The notes: generated from the sequence alone by a model not told the origin. A stretch of 22,709 nucleotides of DNA from JAJPHC01 sp035255945 (GCA_035255945.1 DATEZA010000088.1:1-22709), one strand, 5' to 3'; positions 9,212 to 16,144 are shown, numbered from the stretch's first letter. Numbers and translations are program-made.

Positions 9212-10168
9212 ATGACGATTCTGATTACCGGCAGCGCGGGACACCTCGGCGAAGCGCTGATGCGCACGCTGCGCGCGGCCGGCCGCAGCGCGCGCGGCAT
9301 CGACATCAAGGACTCGCCGTTCACCGATCGCGTCGGCTCGATCAGCGATCGTTCGTTCGTGCGCGAGGCGATGTCCGGGGTCGGCGCGGTGATTCACTCC
9401 GCGACGTTGCACAAGCCGCACATCGTGTCGCATTCGAATCAGGAGTTCGTCGACGTAAACGTGACCGGCACGCTGACGCTGCTCGATGCGGCGGTCGAGG
9501 CGGGCGTCGAAACGTTCCTCTTCACCAGCACGACCAGCGCGTTCGGATCGGCTTTGTCACCCGCACCCGGCGAGCCGGCGGCGTGGATCACCGAGGAGGT
9601 CGCGCCGATTCCGAAGAACATCTACGGCGTGACGAAGGTTGCGGCGGAATCGCTGTGCGAGCTGTTCCATCGCAAGCATCGGTTGCCGGTGCTCGTGCTG
9701 CGCACCTCGCGATTCTTTCCGGAGGCCGACGACGATCCATCCACCGCCGCGGTGTACTCGACGCCGAACGCGCAGGCGAACGAGCTGCTGTACCGGCGCG
9801 CGGACATCGCGGACATCGTCTCCGCGCATCTCCTCGCGCTCGAGCGCGCGCGGTCGATCGGCTTCCGCCGCTACATCATCTCCGCGACCACGCCGTTCCA
9901 TCGCTCGCAGCTCGCCGCGCTGCGGCTCGATGCTCCTTCCGTGCTCGCTTCGCTCTTCCCCGATTACGCAGCGCTCTTCGCCGCCGACGGCTGGCGCTTC
10001 TTCCCCAGCATCGACCGCGTGTATGTGAACGACCTCGCGCGAACGGAGCTCGGCTGGCAGCCAAAGTACGACTTCGCGCACGTGCTCGCGAGCCTGCGCA
10101 ATGGTGTCGATTTCAGGAGCGAGCTAGCGCGCGAGGTCGGCTCCAAGGGCTACCACGCGATCGCATGA
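9212..10168 (+). CDS. NAD-dependent epimerase/dehydratase family protein
   Basis: Extended short-chain dehydrogenase/reductase of 318 residues, probably acting on a nucleotide sugar or similar substrate in the cytoplasm. The start ATG at 9212 directly precedes the Rossmann strand MTILITGSAGHLG, with the GxxGxxG pattern at Gly7, Gly10 and Gly13. The frame is open further upstream, but that part lies on top of the opposite-strand alpha-2-macroglobulin start. The catalytic pair is Tyr138 and Lys142 (YGVTK), with a Ser/Thr cluster (TSTTSAFG, about 105-112) in the expected place. NVTGTLTLLDAA and the tail segment TELGWQPKYDF are typical of the family. The real substrate cannot be told from sequence. 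The gene is transcribed divergently from the alpha-2-macroglobulin operon with a 97-bp spacer and converges on the DUF2071 gene. No strong ribosome binding site is visible. Confidence 0.9.
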   Translation: MTILITGSAGHLGEALMRTLRAAGRSARGIDIKDSPFTDRVGSISDRSFVREAMSGVGAVIHSATLHKPHIVSHSNQEFVDVNVTGTLTLLDAAVEAGVETFLFTSTTSAFGSALSPAPGEPAAWITEEVAPIPKNIYGVTKVAAESLCELFHRKHRLPVLVLRTSRFFPEADDDPSTAAVYSTPNAQANELLYRRADIADIVSAHLLALERARSIGFRRYIISATTPFHRSQLAALRLDAPSVLASLFPDYAALFAADGWRFFPSIDRVYVNDLARTELGWQPKYDFAHVLASLRNGVDFRSELAREVGSKGYHAIA

Positions 10169-10169
10169 A

Positions 10170-10275
10170 CGGAGCGCGGGCGTCCCGCCCGCAGTGCGCG
10201 GGCGTCCCGCCCGGGCACAGGTTTTGTCGCCGAGCGAGACGCTCGCCGACTGCGGGCGCGGACGCCCGCGCTCCG
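10170..10275. repeat. GC-rich REP-like branched palindrome
   Basis: Outer 15-bp arms (10170-10184 and 10261-10275) are exact reverse complements, a second inner pair matches over 10 bp (10186-10195 with 10249-10258), and a small hairpin CGAGCG-AGA-CGCTCG sits at 10231-10245. An 18-bp unit, GCGCGGGCGTCCCGCCCG, occurs twice in direct orientation (10174-10191 and 10196-10213). It begins right after the epimerase stop codon. The right outer arm is shared with the second palindrome at 10376-10409. Confidence 0.8.
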
Positions 10276-10375
10276 ATCAAACCCCCTCCAACGCGTACAC
10301 TCTTCGCCGCGCTGGATCGGGTACGGCTGCGAGACGACGCCATTCGCGAGCTTGTAAAGATGACTGTGCGCCGGC
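10261..10375. pseudogene. Scrambled partial duplication of the DUF2071 gene 3' end
   Basis: This stretch is a mosaic of pieces copied from the neighbouring DUF2071 gene in the same orientation. 10261-10300 matches 10393-10432 with one mismatch. 10301-10313 matches 10473-10485 exactly. 10308-10329 matches 10534-10555 exactly. 10328-10375 matches 10653-10703 with three mismatches and a 3-base gap. The intervening gene pieces are missing, and one junction sits on a shared CGCGCT. The reading frame of the original is not kept, so this is a non-functional remnant. Confidence 0.85.
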
Positions 10376-10409
10376 ATCGGAGCGCGGGCGTGGACGCCCG
10401 CGCTCCGAT
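10376..10409. repeat. 16-bp-arm palindrome overlapping the DUF2071 stop codon
   Basis: Perfect inverted repeat with 16-bp arms (10376-10391 and 10394-10409) and a 2-base loop. The right arm's last base is also part of the TGA stop codon of the DUF2071 gene (10411-10409). The outer sequence CGGAGCGCGGGCG is shared with the larger palindrome at 10170-10275, suggesting duplication together with the gene end. Confidence 0.85.
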
Positions 10410-11170
10410 CAAACCCGCTCCAACGCGTACACCTTCACGTTCACCTCGCTCGCGTAGTGCCGGATCGGCGCCTCTTCGCCGCGCTTGATCCCCGCCGCCC
10501 ACACCAGCGTCTCCTGCAAATCGATCACCTCGGCGCGCTGGATCGGGTACGGCTGATGGTGGATGCGGGCGCGATAAAGATTGTGGCGATCATCCGCCGA
10601 GTAAAGGATGTAGCGCTCCAGCAGGAAGAACTCCAGCGTGTCGAGTTGCGCGTGCGAGACGACGCCATCCGCCGGCTTGTAAAGCAGATGACTGTGCGCC
10701 GGCGTCGTGCCGCGCGGATCGCTCCGCTGCGAACGGAACTCGATCGCCGGCAGCGGCTCCTCGGACGCCGCGAACGTGATCGCCGCATCGAAGTACGGGA
10801 GCCGGTACATCGCACGAGCGGCCGTCACCGCCAGCGCGCTCGATGCATCGAGACTGAAGAACCAGACGCCCGGATCCTTGCCGCCGCGATGGACGTACGT
10901 CCGCACATTGACTTCGTGAAAACTGGAGATCAACGGCATCGGCGGCACGAACGACGGACGTACGCCGCTGATCGTGAACGGCACCAGTCCGACGTACGCC
11001 TTGCCGTCGTGCGTGTCGAGGTCGAGTCCGTGCGGCAACAGTGCCTGCAGCTCGTTCGGCGGCACCTCCCAATGCAGAAAAAGAAGGTGGTGCCAGTTCT
11101 GATGCATCAGCACCGGCGAGTCGGGCTCGCGGGTCGGAGCGGCGCGGTCGATCGGCGTCGGGTCAGTCAT
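10409..11170 (-). CDS. DUF2071 (YqjF-like) family protein
   Basis: Protein of 253 residues matching the DUF2071/YqjF family, whose function is unknown. Recognisable features are the opening MHQNWHHLLFLHWEVP segment (about 22-37), LLPHGLDLDTHDGKAYVGLV (44-63), FHEVNVRTYV (84-93) and GVWFFSLDASS (100-110), which follow the family pattern in order. No signal peptide or membrane segment is evident, so it is probably cytoplasmic. Other members often sit beside unrelated genes, so context does not help. It is divergent from the lipoprotein gene across a 44-bp gap. A partial scrambled copy of its 3' end lies just downstream. Confidence 0.85.
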   Translation of the reverse strand: MTDPTPIDRAAPTREPDSPVLMHQNWHHLLFLHWEVPPNELQALLPHGLDLDTHDGKAYVGLVPFTISGVRPSFVPPMPLISSFHEVNVRTYVHRGGKDPGVWFFSLDASSALAVTAARAMYRLPYFDAAITFAASEEPLPAIEFRSQRSDPRGTTPAHSHLLYKPADGVVSHAQLDTLEFFLLERYILYSADDRHNLYRARIHHQPYPIQRAEVIDLQETLVWAAGIKRGEEAPIRHYASEVNVKVYALERV

Positions 11171-11214
11171 TTCGTCCCGGAAAGAAGCAATGCGGACGCC
11201 ACGTTATCCGATGC

Positions 11215-11676
11215 ATGAAGCGAATCATGCTTGCTGTTGTGCTCCTCCTCGCCGCGTGCTCCAGTTCGAATGAACCCGGCATCCTGAAGCCGGAAGTGGA
11301 ACTGCTGCAACTGCAGGCGCCCGTCGACATCGGCTACGCCACCGGTCCGACGCAGATCCAGTTCGGTGTGCGGATCGCCAACCGCTCCGGCGAGCCGATC
11401 ACGCTCAAGCGGATCGAGATCCAGACCGTCGGCACCGGCTCGTACGTGATCCGCAAGCAATGGTTCAGCTTCAACGAAAAGGTGGACCCGGAGCACTTCG
11501 GCACGGTGACGTTCTGGGCGCGCGGCTACGGCTTCGCCACCGATCGCGGACGGACGCCGTCGGCCGAGCCGGTGAGTCTGCGCGGCATCCTTTACTTCGA
11601 CACGCCGGTCGGGTCGTTCCATCAGTTCGTGACGCGCTACATCAGCCAGTTCCCGGGCGGCGAGGGACCGCGCTGA
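11215..11676 (+). CDS. Small lipoprotein of unknown function
   Basis: Predicted lipoprotein of 153 residues. The N-terminus MKRIMLAVVLLLAACSSS has a charged start, a hydrophobic core and a good lipobox, LAAC, with the lipidated Cys at residue 15. The mature part has beta-rich spacing (IQFGVRIANRSGEPITLKRIEI) like an immunoglobulin-type or LEA14-type sandwich, but I do not recognise a named family. An ATG at 11211 is out of frame. The stop codon TGA overlaps the ATG of the next gene (TGATG), so the two are probably one transcript and translationally coupled. It would sit in the periplasm, tethered to a membrane. Confidence 0.8.
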   Translation: MKRIMLAVVLLLAACSSSNEPGILKPEVELLQLQAPVDIGYATGPTQIQFGVRIANRSGEPITLKRIEIQTVGTGSYVIRKQWFSFNEKVDPEHFGTVTFWARGYGFATDRGRTPSAEPVSLRGILYFDTPVGSFHQFVTRYISQFPGGEGPR

Positions 11677-12014
11677 TGGCCACGACGCTGGAGCGTTTCC
11701 GCAAGATCTGCCTCGAGCTCCCCAACACGAAGGAGACGATGACCTGGGGCGAGCCGCATTACCGCGTCGGCGAAAAAATCTTCGCCGGCTACGGCGAGAA
11801 GGAAGGCCACCCGTCGATCGGATTCAAGCTCGAGATGGAGCACGCCGCCGTGCTCGTCGAGAACGACCCGCGCTTCACGAAAGCGCCGTACGTCGGACAC
11901 AGAGGCTGGGTGTCGATGGACGCGCGCAAGATCAAGGATTGGGACGAGGTGCGCGCGCTGGTAAGGGAGAGTTATCGGTTGATTGCACCGAAGAAACTGG
12001 CCAAGCTGGTTTAG
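11676..12014 (+). CDS. YjbR/MmcQ family DNA-binding-like protein
   Basis: Protein of 112 residues of the MmcQ/YjbR (DUF419) family, a small fold related to the CyaY-like alpha/beta fold; a role in DNA binding has been suggested but is not settled. The pattern LERFRKICLELPNTKETMTWGEPHYRVG at the start, followed by KIFAGY and then GWVSMDARKIKDWDEVRALV near the end, fits the family well. The ATG overlaps the upstream stop (TGATG), with a purine-rich GGCGGCGAGGGA just before it that can serve as the ribosome binding site. The length is typical. It is followed by mazE after 24 bases. Confidence 0.87.
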   Translation: MATTLERFRKICLELPNTKETMTWGEPHYRVGEKIFAGYGEKEGHPSIGFKLEMEHAAVLVENDPRFTKAPYVGHRGWVSMDARKIKDWDEVRALVRESYRLIAPKKLAKLV

Positions 12015-12038
12015 CGTATATTCGTTGTATCTACAGCC
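12012..12038 (+). promoter_or_regulatory. Possible mazEF promoter/operator
   Basis: The short gap before mazE is AT-rich relative to its surroundings. It holds a -10-like TATATT (12018-12023) and an interrupted dyad TGTA-TC-TACA (about 12026-12035). MazE-type antitoxins bind their own promoter, so an operator is expected here, but no good -35 box is seen. Low confidence. Confidence 0.25.
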
Positions 12039-12281
12039 ATGAAAACCAAAGTGCAGAAGTGGGGAAACAGCCTCGCCCTTCGCATTCCGCGACCATTTGC
12101 CGAGGAAGTGAATCTTCGGGAGAACTCGGCAGTGGACGTTGTTGTTCGGAAGGGAAAATTGATCGTGGTGCCGGTGCCGGATCGCGATCTCACGCTCGAC
12201 TCGCTCGTCGACCAGATCACGGATTCCAACCGTCACAGGGAAGTCGGAACCGGAGAGAGTGTTGGCAACGAGATCTGGTAG
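12039..12281 (+). CDS. mazE: MazE-like antitoxin (AbrB/MazE DNA-binding domain)
   Basis: Antitoxin of 80 residues. The N-terminal half, MKTKVQKWGNSLALRIPRPF through VDVVVRKGKLIVVPV, is a classic MazE/AbrB swapped-hairpin DNA-binding domain. The C-terminal half, from about residue 47, is acidic and less structured; in the family it wraps and inhibits the toxin. It is followed by mazF, whose start lies 23 bases inside this gene, the usual coupled layout for toxin-antitoxin pairs. The complex normally represses its own promoter. The start ATG has no clear Shine-Dalgarno sequence. Confidence 0.93.
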   Translation: MKTKVQKWGNSLALRIPRPFAEEVNLRENSAVDVVVRKGKLIVVPVPDRDLTLDSLVDQITDSNRHREVGTGESVGNEIW

Positions 12282-12618
12282 ACGGCCTTACATACCCGAG
12301 CGCGGCGATGTCGTCTGGCTGACTTTCGATCCGCAGGCTGGCCACGAACAGGCCGGCCGCCGGCCCGCCGTTGTTCTCTCGCCCTCGCGCTACAACGACC
12401 GTTCAGGGCTCGCGCTCATCGTCCCGATCACGACACACGTAAAAGGCTATCCGTTCGAAGTTGCGCTTCCCGCGGGTCTGCGGTTGACCGGCGCAGTCCT
12501 CGCCGATCATCTGAAGAGTCTCGACTGGCACGCTCGCAAGGCCGAATACCTCGGAAAACTGCCGGAAGCGATCCTCGCGGAGATCATCCGGCGAGCAAGC
12601 CTGCTTCTCACCGGCTGA
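12259..12618 (+). CDS. mazF: MazF-like endoribonuclease toxin
   Basis: Toxin of 119 residues of the MazF/PemK/ChpB family, an mRNA-cleaving RNase that stops growth when freed from MazE. The hallmark GDVVWLTFDPQAGHEQAGRR (about 16-35) followed by PAVVLSPSRYN is nearly canonical; the Arg in the HEQAGRRP segment and the Thr in the later VPITTH are the positions linked to catalysis in the family. It starts at GTG 12259 or TTG 12262, just after a GGAG at 12252-12255; TTG has the better spacing. No truncation is seen, so the toxin is probably active. It converges on the esterase gene with only 23 bases between stops. Confidence 0.93.
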   Translation: MLATRSGRRPYIPERGDVVWLTFDPQAGHEQAGRRPAVVLSPSRYNDRSGLALIVPITTHVKGYPFEVALPAGLRLTGAVLADHLKSLDWHARKAEYLGKLPEAILAEIIRRASLLLTG

Positions 12619-12641
12619 TCCGGATAGCGGACCGCAGACTG

Positions 12642-13427
12642 TCAGCGCTTCTTCTTCTGCCCCAGCATCCAATGCACGACATTCGGATCGTCGTACACCC
12701 GATCCCAGATCTCGTGGCCCGCGCCTTTGTACTCCGTGTAGCGCGCGGTGTTGCCCAACGCCGCCGCCATCGCGCGCGACTGCGTCACCGGGATCACCGG
12801 ATCATCGCTGCCGTGGAAGGCCCAGACCGGTGCCGGGCCGATCGCTGATGCCATCGCGGCGAAGGGGTCCGAGGCGCCGGCGATGCGCGCGAGGTCGGCG
12901 GGCGGGTCGATCGGAAACGGATCGTTCGGCTGCCGCGACACCTCGCCGCACACCGGCAGCACCGCGGCCCAGCGTCGATGGCGGGCCAGGTACCACGTCC
13001 CCGCGCCGCCCATCGAAACGCCGGTGATGTAGAGCCGGCGCGGGTCGCCGCGGAACTCGCGAATCGTCGCTTCCAGCGCGGCGAGCGCCTGCGTCTCCAT
13101 CTCGCCGTACCACTCCTGCCCGTCGTGACATTGCGGAATGACCACGATGCATTTGTAGCGCTGCTCATGATGCGTCAGCGCGACCGGCAATCCGTTCGCG
13201 AGCTGGCGGACGTTGTCATCGCCCCGCTCGCCGCTGCCGTGCAGATAGAGCACGACCGGCCAGTGATGCACCTTCGTGTAATGCGGCGGCAGCCAGACGC
13301 GGTACTTGTACGTGTGCTCGCCGATGGTCACGGAGCGCTCGAGAAAACGAGCTTGCCGAGTGCAGGAAAGGCCGGACAGCAGACAGACGACAGCGGACAG
13401 CAGGAGTACGTGACGCGCTGATCTCAC
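12642..13427 (-). CDS. Secreted alpha/beta-hydrolase esterase (COG4099-like)
   Basis: Predicted exported serine hydrolase of 261 residues, similar to the predicted peptidases/esterases of COG4099. The catalytic triad can be read as Ser138 in GVSMGG, Asp209 in HGSDDPVIP and His238 in GAGHEIWD. HGSGERGDD (63-71) forms the oxyanion region and is typical of the group. The GTG at 13427 is chosen because it overlaps the TGA of the upstream glycosyltransferase (GTGA) and opens a signal peptide (hydrophobic residues 7-20, then SC at 21-22; a weak lipobox). The open frame runs further up but overlaps the glycosyltransferase gene. Part of the signal peptide is encoded by 7-bp repeats. The substrate is unknown. 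Confidence 0.87.
   Translation of the reverse strand: MRSARHVLLLSAVVCLLSGLSCTRQARFLERSVTIGEHTYKYRVWLPPHYTKVHHWPVVLYLHGSGERGDDNVRQLANGLPVALTHHEQRYKCIVVIPQCHDGQEWYGEMETQALAALEATIREFRGDPRRLYITGVSMGGAGTWYLARHRRWAAVLPVCGEVSRQPNDPFPIDPPADLARIAGASDPFAAMASAIGPAPVWAFHGSDDPVIPVTQSRAMAAALGNTARYTEYKGAGHEIWDRVYDDPNVVHWMLGQKKKR
13373..13400. repeat. Four degenerate heptamers in the esterase signal peptide
   Basis: On the plus strand the units are CGGACAG, CAGACAG, ACGACAG and CGGACAG. They encode residues about 10-19 of the esterase, the hydrophobic core of its signal peptide (LSAVVCLLSG). The unit is close to the ACAGCAG/ATAGCAG heptamers upstream of the glycosyltransferase at 14199-14233. Confidence 0.7.
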
Positions 13428-14134
13428 TCGAACAGATCGTACTCCGCCTCGGGCAGCTCGGCCGGCGGCGGCGTCCAGCGCCACGTCTCGAATACGTGCA
13501 GCTCGAACAGCAGCACGAACACCTCGCTGGTCATGTCCCACCGCGCGAGCAGGCCGTCGAGCAGACCGCGCTTCGATTCCTTCAGCACGTGGTTGAGGTC
13601 ATGGATGACGGTGTGCCGCTGGCGGTATCCGGCGCGCGAGCAGAAGCAGTTCAGCGCCGCTTCGATCTTGAAGCGCTCCATGTACTGGACCGGCACCGTC
13701 TCCCACACCTGGCGGCGCATCACGCGGATGCCGGAGAGCACCGGACCGCACTGCATCTGCAGATGGAAGAAGTTGAGCATCGGGCCGCGATTGCGCACGC
13801 CGATGTTCATGTCGCACTGATCGTCCACGACCGGCAGCACGAGCGCCTCGATGTGCTCGTCGCTGACGCTGTACATGTCGCCGTCGACGAAGAAGAAGAT
13901 GTCGTTCGAAGCGTTGTCGACGCCGACCTTCATCGCGTAGCCCTTGCCGCGGTTCTCGTGCAGGGCGATCACACGCACGCCGTCGAACTGCCGGGAGAGC
14001 TCCACGGTCGCGTCCGTCGAGCCGTCGCTGACGACGATCACCTCGCTGATGAGCGGATTGCGGGTCAGGATCGCCAGGACGTCCGCGATCGTGTTCTCCT
14101 CGTTGTATGCCGCAATGATGGCGGTTACGCCCAA
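13424..14134 (-). CDS. Family 2 glycosyltransferase
   Basis: Inverting GT-A glycosyltransferase of 236 residues, transferring a sugar from a nucleotide or lipid donor; the acceptor is unknown. The fold starts at once with VTAIIAAYNEENTIADVL, then SDGST (36-40), NRGKGYAMK (61-69) and the metal-binding DGD (84-86). The chosen start is TTG at 14134, because a GAGGTG ribosome binding site lies 5 bases before it and because the family's first strand begins there. The frame stays open to 14239, but that 35-residue extension (start MLLLSVICHLLS) is encoded by intergenic heptamer repeats. No membrane helices are present, so it is probably a soluble or peripheral enzyme, like polyprenyl-phosphate mannosyltransferase relatives. 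It is coupled to the esterase through GTGA. Confidence 0.88.
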   Translation of the reverse strand: MGVTAIIAAYNEENTIADVLAILTRNPLISEVIVVSDGSTDATVELSRQFDGVRVIALHENRGKGYAMKVGVDNASNDIFFFVDGDMYSVSDEHIEALVLPVVDDQCDMNIGVRNRGPMLNFFHLQMQCGPVLSGIRVMRRQVWETVPVQYMERFKIEAALNCFCSRAGYRQRHTVIHDLNHVLKESKRGLLDGLLARWDMTSEVFVLLFELHVFETWRWTPPPAELPEAEYDLFE

Positions 14135-14198
14135 ACGTTCACCTCGAACTGACCAGAACTGCAACCGGCAGACCAGGCGCGGATTGTACTTGTTTTGG

Positions 14199-14301
14199 AT
14201 AGCAGACAGCAGATGGCAGATAACAGATAGCAGGAGCAAAACCCGTGGCGGCCGTCCTTCTGCTATCTGCTATCTGCTATCTGCTGTCTGCTATCTGCTA
14301 T
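14199..14301. repeat. Inverted arrays of 7-bp repeats (ATAGCAG / CTGCTAT)
   Basis: Five heptamers of the ATAGCAG type (14199-14233: ATAGCAG, ACAGCAG, ATGGCAG, ATAACAG, ATAGCAG) face six of the CTGCTAT type (14260-14301, one variant CTGCTGT) across a 26-base GC-rich loop. The two arrays can pair as a hairpin of roughly 35 bp in several registers. It lies between the divergent glycosyltransferase and LEA14-like genes, so it is in a promoter region and not only a terminator position. Confidence 0.9.
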
Positions 14302-14341
14302 CTGATCCATCGGGAATCCGCCTTGCACTGATCCTGCCCGC

Positions 14342-14848
14342 ATGAAGCGCAATCTCATCTACGCAACGCTCTTCACCGCGGCCTGCTTCGTCCTCGCGGT
14401 GCTCACGCTTTCCCTCTCGGGATGCAGCTCCGTCGCGAGCGCGCTGAACATCGTCAATCCGCGCTACTCGATCCGCGACATCCGCCCCCGCGTGGCGATC
14501 GCCCTCCCGCTCTCAGCGTCCACTATTGATTTCGATTTCACCCTCGGAGTGGACAATCCGAACTCCGTCGAGCTCCGCCTCGACCGCGTCGACTTCGATC
14601 TGCTGGTCAACGACAACCCCGTGCTCAACAGCATCAGCCGCGACCCTCGCGTCGACATCCCCGCCCGCGGCCTCGGCGAGGTCCACCTTCAGACGCAGCT
14701 CGCCTACAACAACGTTCGCACCCTCTTCCGCGATATCGCCGACGCCGTGCAGGGCAATCGCGCGAGATATGAAATCCGAGGAAATGCGTACTACGGCACG
14801 CCGCTGGGACAGATGAGGTTTCCGGTGACGGTGTATTCGACGCGGTAG
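14342..14848 (+). CDS. LEA14-like (WHy domain) lipoprotein
   Basis: Lipoprotein of 168 residues. The N-terminus is a long signal peptide ending in a good lipobox, LSGC, with the lipidated Cys at residue 28. The mature part fits the LEA type 2/WHy beta-sandwich domain: PRVAIALPLSASTIDFDFTL, then the diagnostic VDNPNSVELRLDRVDFDLLVND (about 70-91), then RDPRVDIPARG and a C-terminal RYEIRGNAYYGTPLG strand pair. Bacterial WHy proteins are linked to desiccation or stress tolerance in some species, but the role here is unknown. The stop TAG at 14846-14848 overlaps the first base pairs of the next repeat array. The MFS gene follows after 40 bases on the same strand. Confidence 0.86.
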   Translation: MKRNLIYATLFTAACFVLAVLTLSLSGCSSVASALNIVNPRYSIRDIRPRVAIALPLSASTIDFDFTLGVDNPNSVELRLDRVDFDLLVNDNPVLNSISRDPRVDIPARGLGEVHLQTQLAYNNVRTLFRDIADAVQGNRARYEIRGNAYYGTPLGQMRFPVTVYSTR

Positions 14849-14935
14849 TTGCTGGGTTGCTGAGTTACTGGGTTGCTACGATGGTCCCGTGCCATCGGAC
14901 ACCCGGCAACCGAGCAACCCAGCAACCCAGCAACT
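14847..14935. repeat. Inverted arrays of 8-bp repeats spanning the MFS start
   Basis: Four octamers (AGTTGCTG, GGTTGCTG, AGTTACTG, GGTTGCTA; 14847-14878) face four of opposite orientation (CGGCAACC, GAGCAACC, CAGCAACC, CAGCAACT; 14904-14935). The potential hairpin has a 25-base loop that contains the GTG start of the MFS transporter, and the right array is translated as residues 6-16. The hairpin would mask the start codon region in RNA. Confidence 0.88.
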
Positions 14936-16088
14936 CCTCGTCCTCGCCTCCATCCTCTACTTCTCCCAAGGCTTCCCTTACGGCCTCGTCACCGAGCTCG
15001 CGCCGATCTATCTTCGAGTGATGCACATGCCGCTGGCGAAGATCACGTCGCTGCTCGGCCTGGTCAGCTTCGCGTGGCCGGCGAAGTTTCTCTGGTCGCC
15101 GCTGATCGAGCTCGGCACGTATCGCCGCTGGATCGCCGGCGCGCTCGCGGTGATGACGGTCATGCTCATCTCGCTCAGCACATCGACGATCACGTTGACG
15201 ATCGTGCTGCTGATCCTCGCCTTCGCGTCGGCGACGCAGGACATCGCCATCGACGCGTTCACCATCCGCATCACGCCGAATCCGCTCCTCGGCCTGGTCA
15301 ACTCGATTCGCGTGACGGCGTTCCGCGTCGCGATCATCGTCAGCGGCGGCGGACTGGCAGCCGTCGCCGGCTACTTCGGATGGCGCATTGCATTCGCATG
15401 CGCCGCCGCGATCACCGCGCTCGTGCTCGCGTTCACGTTCGTCATGCCCGACGACCGTGCTAAAAAACGCGCCGAGCGCAATCTCGTGCGCGATCTCGTC
15501 GAGTGGCTGAAACGCCCCCGCGCCTTCACGCTGCTCGCACTCGTGCTGCTCTACCGGCTGGGCGAGTTCGCGATCGTGCTGATCATCAAACCGTACTGGG
15601 TCGATCGCGGCTACAGCGTCGCCGAAATCGGCACCATCACGACGGTGGTGGGCGCATCGGTGCTGATCTTCGGCGCGTTCGCAGGCGGTGCATTCGTCGC
15701 GAAGTTCGGCGTCTATCGCGCGCTGGTGTGGATGGGAATCGCGCAGGTCGTGTCGAACATCGGCTACGCGGCCGTCGCGACGCTCAACGCCGGACGCTGG
15801 GGCATCTACGCCGCCTCGATCGCCGAGAACCTCGGCTACGGCCTCGGCAACGCCGCGTTCCTCGCGTTCCTCATGGCGATCTGCGACAAAGAGCGCGCCG
15901 CCACCGAGTTCGCACTGCTCACCGCGCTGTGGGGCGTGAGCCGCATGATCATGGGCAAGTACAGCGGCGACATCGCGCAATCGCTCGGCTACGCGCCGTT
16001 CTTCTGGATCAGCGTCTTCCTCGGAATCCCCGCGCTGCTCCTCCTGCCACGCGCCCGTATCATCCTGAGCGAAGCGAAGGACCCGTAA
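14889..16088 (+). CDS. AmpG-like major facilitator superfamily transporter
   Basis: Inner-membrane transporter of 399 residues with about 12 hydrophobic segments. It matches the AmpG/PAT branch of the MFS: FSQGFPYGLV (25-34), KFLWSPLIE (66-74) and FASATQDIAIDAF (112-124) are the branch hallmarks. AmpG proper imports anhydromuropeptides for wall recycling; substrates of other branch members differ, so this is only a possibility. The start is GTG at 14889, as no ATG fits; no clear Shine-Dalgarno is seen because an octamer-repeat array surrounds the start. Residues 6-16 (RQPSNPATQQL) come from that array, and the last residues (LSEAKDP) from a different repeat. The conserved fold starts near residue 17, so both tails are repeat-derived extensions. 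Confidence 0.88.
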   Translation: MPSDTRQPSNPATQQLLVLASILYFSQGFPYGLVTELAPIYLRVMHMPLAKITSLLGLVSFAWPAKFLWSPLIELGTYRRWIAGALAVMTVMLISLSTSTITLTIVLLILAFASATQDIAIDAFTIRITPNPLLGLVNSIRVTAFRVAIIVSGGGLAAVAGYFGWRIAFACAAAITALVLAFTFVMPDDRAKKRAERNLVRDLVEWLKRPRAFTLLALVLLYRLGEFAIVLIIKPYWVDRGYSVAEIGTITTVVGASVLIFGAFAGGAFVAKFGVYRALVWMGIAQVVSNIGYAAVATLNAGRWGIYAASIAENLGYGLGNAAFLAFLMAICDKERAATEFALLTALWGVSRMIMGKYSGDIAQSLGYAPFFWISVFLGIPALLLLPRARIILSEAKDP

Positions 16089-16135
16089 GTCGAGCGCGAT
16101 GCAAGGGTCCTTCGCCGTCTGCGCGGCTCAGGATG
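16061..16135. repeat. Inverted repeat encoding the MFS C-terminus
   Basis: CATCCTGAGC (16061-16070) pairs exactly with GCTCAGGATG (16126-16135), and CGAAGGACCC (16075-16084) pairs exactly with GGGTCCTTCG (16105-16114), with a bulge on the right side. The left arm supplies the last eight codons of the MFS gene (ILSEAKDP) and ends just before its TAA stop. It looks like a dispersed extragenic palindrome that has become part of a gene end. Confidence 0.85.
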
Positions 16136-16144
16136 ACACACGCC

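Noticed and set aside
10457..11218. A 253-codon plus-strand open frame opposite DUF2071
   Set aside because: Arg-rich low-complexity translation; the opposite strand encodes a recognisable family.
12642..13541. A longer esterase starting at 13541
   Set aside because: The extra N-terminal residues overlap the glycosyltransferase gene and are Arg/Ala-rich shadow sequence; GTG at 13427 gives the signal peptide and a coupled overlap.
14199..14301. Regularly spaced repeats considered as a CRISPR array
   Set aside because: Units are 7 bp, directly adjacent and without unique spacers, and no cas gene is near.
14865..15980. A 371-codon minus-strand open frame across the MFS transporter
   Set aside because: Extremely Arg/Asp/Glu/His-rich with no fold; it is the shadow of the transporter gene.
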